Shown in pieces: positions 12,910-15,524 of a stretch of 15,524 bases of DNA. Every line of letters starts with the position of its first letter. The first letter of the stretch is position 1. The notes under the pieces are model-generated. The model was not told the DNA's origin, searched no databases, and saw only the letters and a list, made by a program, of their open reading frames with translations. Source of the stretch: JBEKYD01 sp052325345 (GTDB lineage: Bacteria; Acidobacteriota; Terriglobia; Bryobacterales; Bryobacteraceae); assembly GCA_052325345.1 (NCBI GenBank), contig JBKQVG010000160.1, positions 1-15,524 of the forward strand. Reading direction: 5' to 3'. The translations under genes and the position numbers were made by a program.

Positions 12910-15524
12910 TCAACGTCTCTTCCACCGCGGCGGCACAGGCCGCGCAGATGGTGGGAAAGCGTGCGTCCAACCCGGTATCGGTCGTATACTTCCAGCACCG
13001 CTCGCACTTGGCGCCCTCCGCCCGTTCCACGGTTACGCCCAGTCCGTCGCCGGCGGCGGCTTCCAGGCTCACCTGCGACACGATGAACAGACCCGGCAGT
13101 TCGCGCGCGTATTGCTCCAGCAGCGGCATCAGGCTGCCGTTCGCCGAAAGGCGCACCCGCGCCTCCAGCGGCGCGCCGATCAACTTGTCTTTGCGCGCCG
13201 TCTCCAGGCCCTTCAACACTTCCTCCCGCACGCCAATCAGGCGGTCCCAGTTGGCGGTGCGCCGGCGCGCGGCGTCGCCGATACCCGCGCTCAGCTCCGC
13301 CGGCTCGGGAAACAGGGCGGTGTGCACGCTGCCTGCCCGCCCCATGTGGGTCCAGACCTCTTCGGCGGTGAAGCTCATCAGCGGCGCCACCAGGCGCACC
13401 AGCGCGTCCAGCAGCCGGTAGAGCGCCGTCTGCGCGCTACGCCGCGCCGCGCTTCGGGTAGCCGAAGTGTACAACCGGTCCTTCAAGACGTCGAAGTAAA
13501 TGGCGCTCAAGTCCACCGTGGCGAACGCATACACGGTGTGATAGACCTTGTGGAATTCCAGCGCGTCGTACCATCCGCGGCAACGCGCTACCAGATCTTC
13601 GGCGCGCAGCAGAATCCACTGGTCGATCTCTTGCAATCCCTCCGCCGCCACTGCATCTTTAGACGGGTCGAAGCCGTTGAGGTTACTCAGCAGGTAGCGG
13701 AACGTGTTGCGCAGCTTGCGGTAGGCCTCGGTGAGCCGGGTCAGAATGGTCTTGGACGCGCGCACGTCTTCGTGAAACTCCACCGAGGACGCCCACAAGC
13801 GGATGATCTCGGCGCCGTGTTCGCGGATGATCTCTTCCGGCTCGATGGCGTTGCCCAGCGATTTGTGCATGGCCTTGCCTTCGCCGTCGAGCAGCCAGCC
13901 GCTCAGCGCCGACGCCCGGTACGGCGAGCCGCCCTTGATGCCCACCCCCACCAGCAGCGAACTCTGGAACCAGCCGCGGTATTGATCGCCGCCCTCGATA
14001 TACATGTCCGCCGGCCAGGTGAGCCCGAAGCGTGAATTCAGCACCGCCAGGTGGCTCGAACCGGAATCGAACCAGACGTCCAGAATGTCGCTCTCTTTGG
14101 AGAATTCGCCGCCCCCGCACTTAGGGCACTTCATCCCCGCCGGCAACAATTCGGCCGCCGTGCGCTCGTACCACACATCGGCCGAGTGTTCGCGAAATAG
14201 CTCCACGACGCTGTCCAGGATCTTGCGGTCGGTAACCGGCTCGCGGCAACCTTCGCAATAGAATACGATGATCGGCACGCCCCACACGCGCTGCCGCGAG
14301 ATGCACCAGTCCGGCCGCGAGCTCACCATATTGGAGATGCGCTCCCGCCCCCATTCCGGCATCCATTTCACGCCGCTGATGGCCGCCAGGGCCGCGTCGC
14401 GCAAGCCGTTGCAGTCCATGCCGATGAACCATTGCTCGGTGGCGCGAAAGATCACCGGATGATGACAACGCCAGCAGTGCGGATAGGAATGCGCGATGAC
14501 TTCGGTGGCGCACAGGGCGCCGCGATTTTTCAGCAGCTCGATCACGATCGGATTGGCCTGCCACACCGTCTTGCCCAGCAACTCTTCCGGCAGCGTGCCG
14601 GCCGCGCCCGGCGCCTGAAACATCCGTCCCGCCGCATCTACCGGGCAATACACCTCGATGCCGTATTGCCGCCCTACCACGTAGTCTTCCTGGCCGTGGC
14701 CGGGAGCCGTGTGAACCGCGCCGGTGCCCTGCTCGAGCGTCACGTGATCGGCCAGGATGCCCAGCGAATCGCGCTCGATAAACGGATGGCGGAAGACCGC
14801 GTGCTCGATGTTGACTCCCGGAAAGCGCGCGATCACCTTCGGCTCGCTCCATCCGCATTTCGCCGCCGTAACGCCCAGCAGCTCCGCCGCCACCAGGTAC
14901 ACCGCGCCGGCGACTTCCGCCGCCACGTACTCGAACCTGGGATGGAAGGCGATGGCCATGTTGGCCGGAATGGTCCAAGGCGTGGTCGTCCAGATCAGCC
15001 CGTAGACTTGGCGCCCCGCCAGCGCCGGGTCGATCCCGGCCGCGTCCGAGGTCAAGCGGAACCGCACCCAGACCGACGGGCTTTCATGATCCTGGTATTC
15101 CACCTCGGCTTCCGCCAGCGCGGTGCGGTCCTTGATGCACCAGTGGACCGGCTTCAGACCTTTGTAGACGTAGCCGCGGTCCAGAAACTCCACGAAGGCG
15201 CCGGCGATGGCCGCCTGGTAATCCGCGCTCATCGTCAGGTACGGATCGTCCCACTGCCCCAGCACGCCCAGCCGTTTGAAATCGGTGCGCTGCAGGTTGA
15301 CAAACTTCTCCGCGTACTTGCGGCAGGCGCGACGGATCTGGGCCGCCGACATGCGAGCCTTCTTCGCGCCCAGCTCCGAATCCACCTTGATTTCGATGGG
15401 CAGACCGTGGCAGTCCCAACCCGGCACGTAGGGGGAATCGAAGCCCGCCATGGTCTTCGATTTCACGATGAAATCCTTCAGGATCTTGTTGAACGCCGTT
15501 CCCAGGTGAATCCGCCCGTTGGCG
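12902..15524 (-). CDS. ileS: Isoleucyl-tRNA synthetase, N-terminus cut by window edge
   Basis: A class Ia synthetase charging tRNA-Ile in the cytoplasm. About 874 residues lie inside the window; the start is beyond the right edge, and only a short N-terminal part is likely missing. The ATP-binding HIGH motif appears as HLGT close to the edge, followed by NKILKDFIVKSKTMAGFDSP and PGWDCHGLPIE. The editing domain shows WTTTPWTIPANMA and VHTAPGHGQEDY. KMSKS appears as AMHKSLGN (AMHKS at 13859-13873). The zinc finger near the C-terminus has CERC (12995-13006) and CAAC (12935-12946). The family is certain. HLGT and AMHKS depart from the textbook motifs, though both positions vary among IleS proteins. 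The first gene of the ileS-lspA-lgt operon; its own promoter, and any T-box, lies outside. Confidence 0.97.
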   Translation of the reverse strand, partial: ANGRIHLGTAFNKILKDFIVKSKTMAGFDSPYVPGWDCHGLPIEIKVDSELGAKKARMSAAQIRRACRKYAEKFVNLQRTDFKRLGVLGQWDDPYLTMSADYQAAIAGAFVEFLDRGYVYKGLKPVHWCIKDRTALAEAEVEYQDHESPSVWVRFRLTSDAAGIDPALAGRQVYGLIWTTTPWTIPANMAIAFHPRFEYVAAEVAGAVYLVAAELLGVTAAKCGWSEPKVIARFPGVNIEHAVFRHPFIERDSLGILADHVTLEQGTGAVHTAPGHGQEDYVVGRQYGIEVYCPVDAAGRMFQAPGAAGTLPEELLGKTVWQANPIVIELLKNRGALCATEVIAHSYPHCWRCHHPVIFRATEQWFIGMDCNGLRDAALAAISGVKWMPEWGRERISNMVSSRPDWCISRQRVWGVPIIVFYCEGCREPVTDRKILDSVVELFREHSADVWYERTAAELLPAGMKCPKCGGGEFSKESDILDVWFDSGSSHLAVLNSRFGLTWPADMYIEGGDQYRGWFQSSLLVGVGIKGGSPYRASALSGWLLDGEGKAMHKSLGNAIEPEEIIREHGAEIIRLWASSVEFHEDVRASKTILTRLTEAYRKLRNTFRYLLSNLNGFDPSKDAVAAEGLQEIDQWILLRAEDLVARCRGWYDALEFHKVYHTVYAFATVDLSAIYFDVLKDRLYTSATRSAARRSAQTALYRLLDALVRLVAPLMSFTAEEVWTHMGRAGSVHTALFPEPAELSAGIGDAARRRTANWDRLIGVREEVLKGLETARKDKLIGAPLEARVRLSANGSLMPLLEQYARELPGLFIVSQVSLEAAAGDGLGVTVERAEGAKCERCWKYTTDTGLDARFPTICAACAAAVEETLNG

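Noticed and set aside
12890..14035. Plus-strand frame of 381 codons opposite ileS
   Set aside because: Antisense to the certain ileS; arginine/glutamine-rich and without domains.
1..15524. CRISPR array, tRNA or rRNA genes, insertion sequence
   Set aside because: No regularly spaced repeats, cloverleaf-like segment, rRNA-like stretch, transposase motif or terminal inverted repeat was seen when reading both strands.

Overview
The window is GC-rich bacterial chromosome, densely coded on both strands. The mix of genes suggests a soil-type Acidobacteriota, perhaps close to Bryobacterales/Solibacter. The pointers are a secreted GH78-type rhamnosidase coupled to a twin-arginine (Tat) tagged TIM-barrel protein, a LamG/DUF1080-like secreted protein, two VapBC pairs, and several start codons without a Shine-Dalgarno (SD) sequence. 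This placement is an inference from gene style; there is no rRNA or marker tree behind it.

Layout, left to right. Bases 1-171 hold a perfect 9-bp hairpin and a short promoter/leader. From 172 to 3770 lies a two-gene carbohydrate operon on the plus strand: a secreted alpha-L-rhamnosidase (GH78-like), overlapping by ATGA with a Tat-exported mannonate-dehydratase-like (UxuA family) protein. A VapBC toxin-antitoxin pair follows (3804-4482). Undecaprenyl-diphosphatase (uppP, minus) and a GT-C type membrane glycosyltransferase (plus) are then divergently arranged at 4594-7002. They are followed by a structured 80-bp spacer, an AzgA-type purine permease (7083-8393), a leader region with a 30-codon ORF, and an EamA/DMT transporter (8632-9486). 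A second VapBC pair (9604-10244) has an unusually clear promoter/operator. A secreted concanavalin-like protein (10467-11096) then meets, tail to tail, a minus-strand cluster of bacteriohemerythrin, lgt, lspA and ileS, in which ileS runs off the right edge.

How the genes work together. ileS-lspA-lgt is a compact overlapping operon. It joins isoleucyl-tRNA synthetase to two of the lipoprotein maturation enzymes: Lgt adds diacylglycerol and LspA cuts the signal peptide. The rhamnosidase/UxuA-like pair looks like extracytoplasmic processing of rhamnose- and uronate-containing polysaccharide. UppP recycles the undecaprenyl carrier, and the neighbouring GT-C protein probably uses a polyprenyl-linked sugar. 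The two VapBC pairs have complete PIN active sites and appear intact.

I did not find a clearly new multi-gene system. The strongest unusual signals are regulatory. The vapBC2 promoter (TTGACA-17-TAATAT) lies inside a 30-bp dyad and is placed so that the mRNA would begin at the start codon. Several other genes show a -10-like hexamer 5-8 nt before an SD-less start, and two genes are preceded by short leader ORFs ending 2-3 nt before their start codon. No tRNA, rRNA, CRISPR array or insertion sequence was seen. No stretch over 300 bases lacks a gene.
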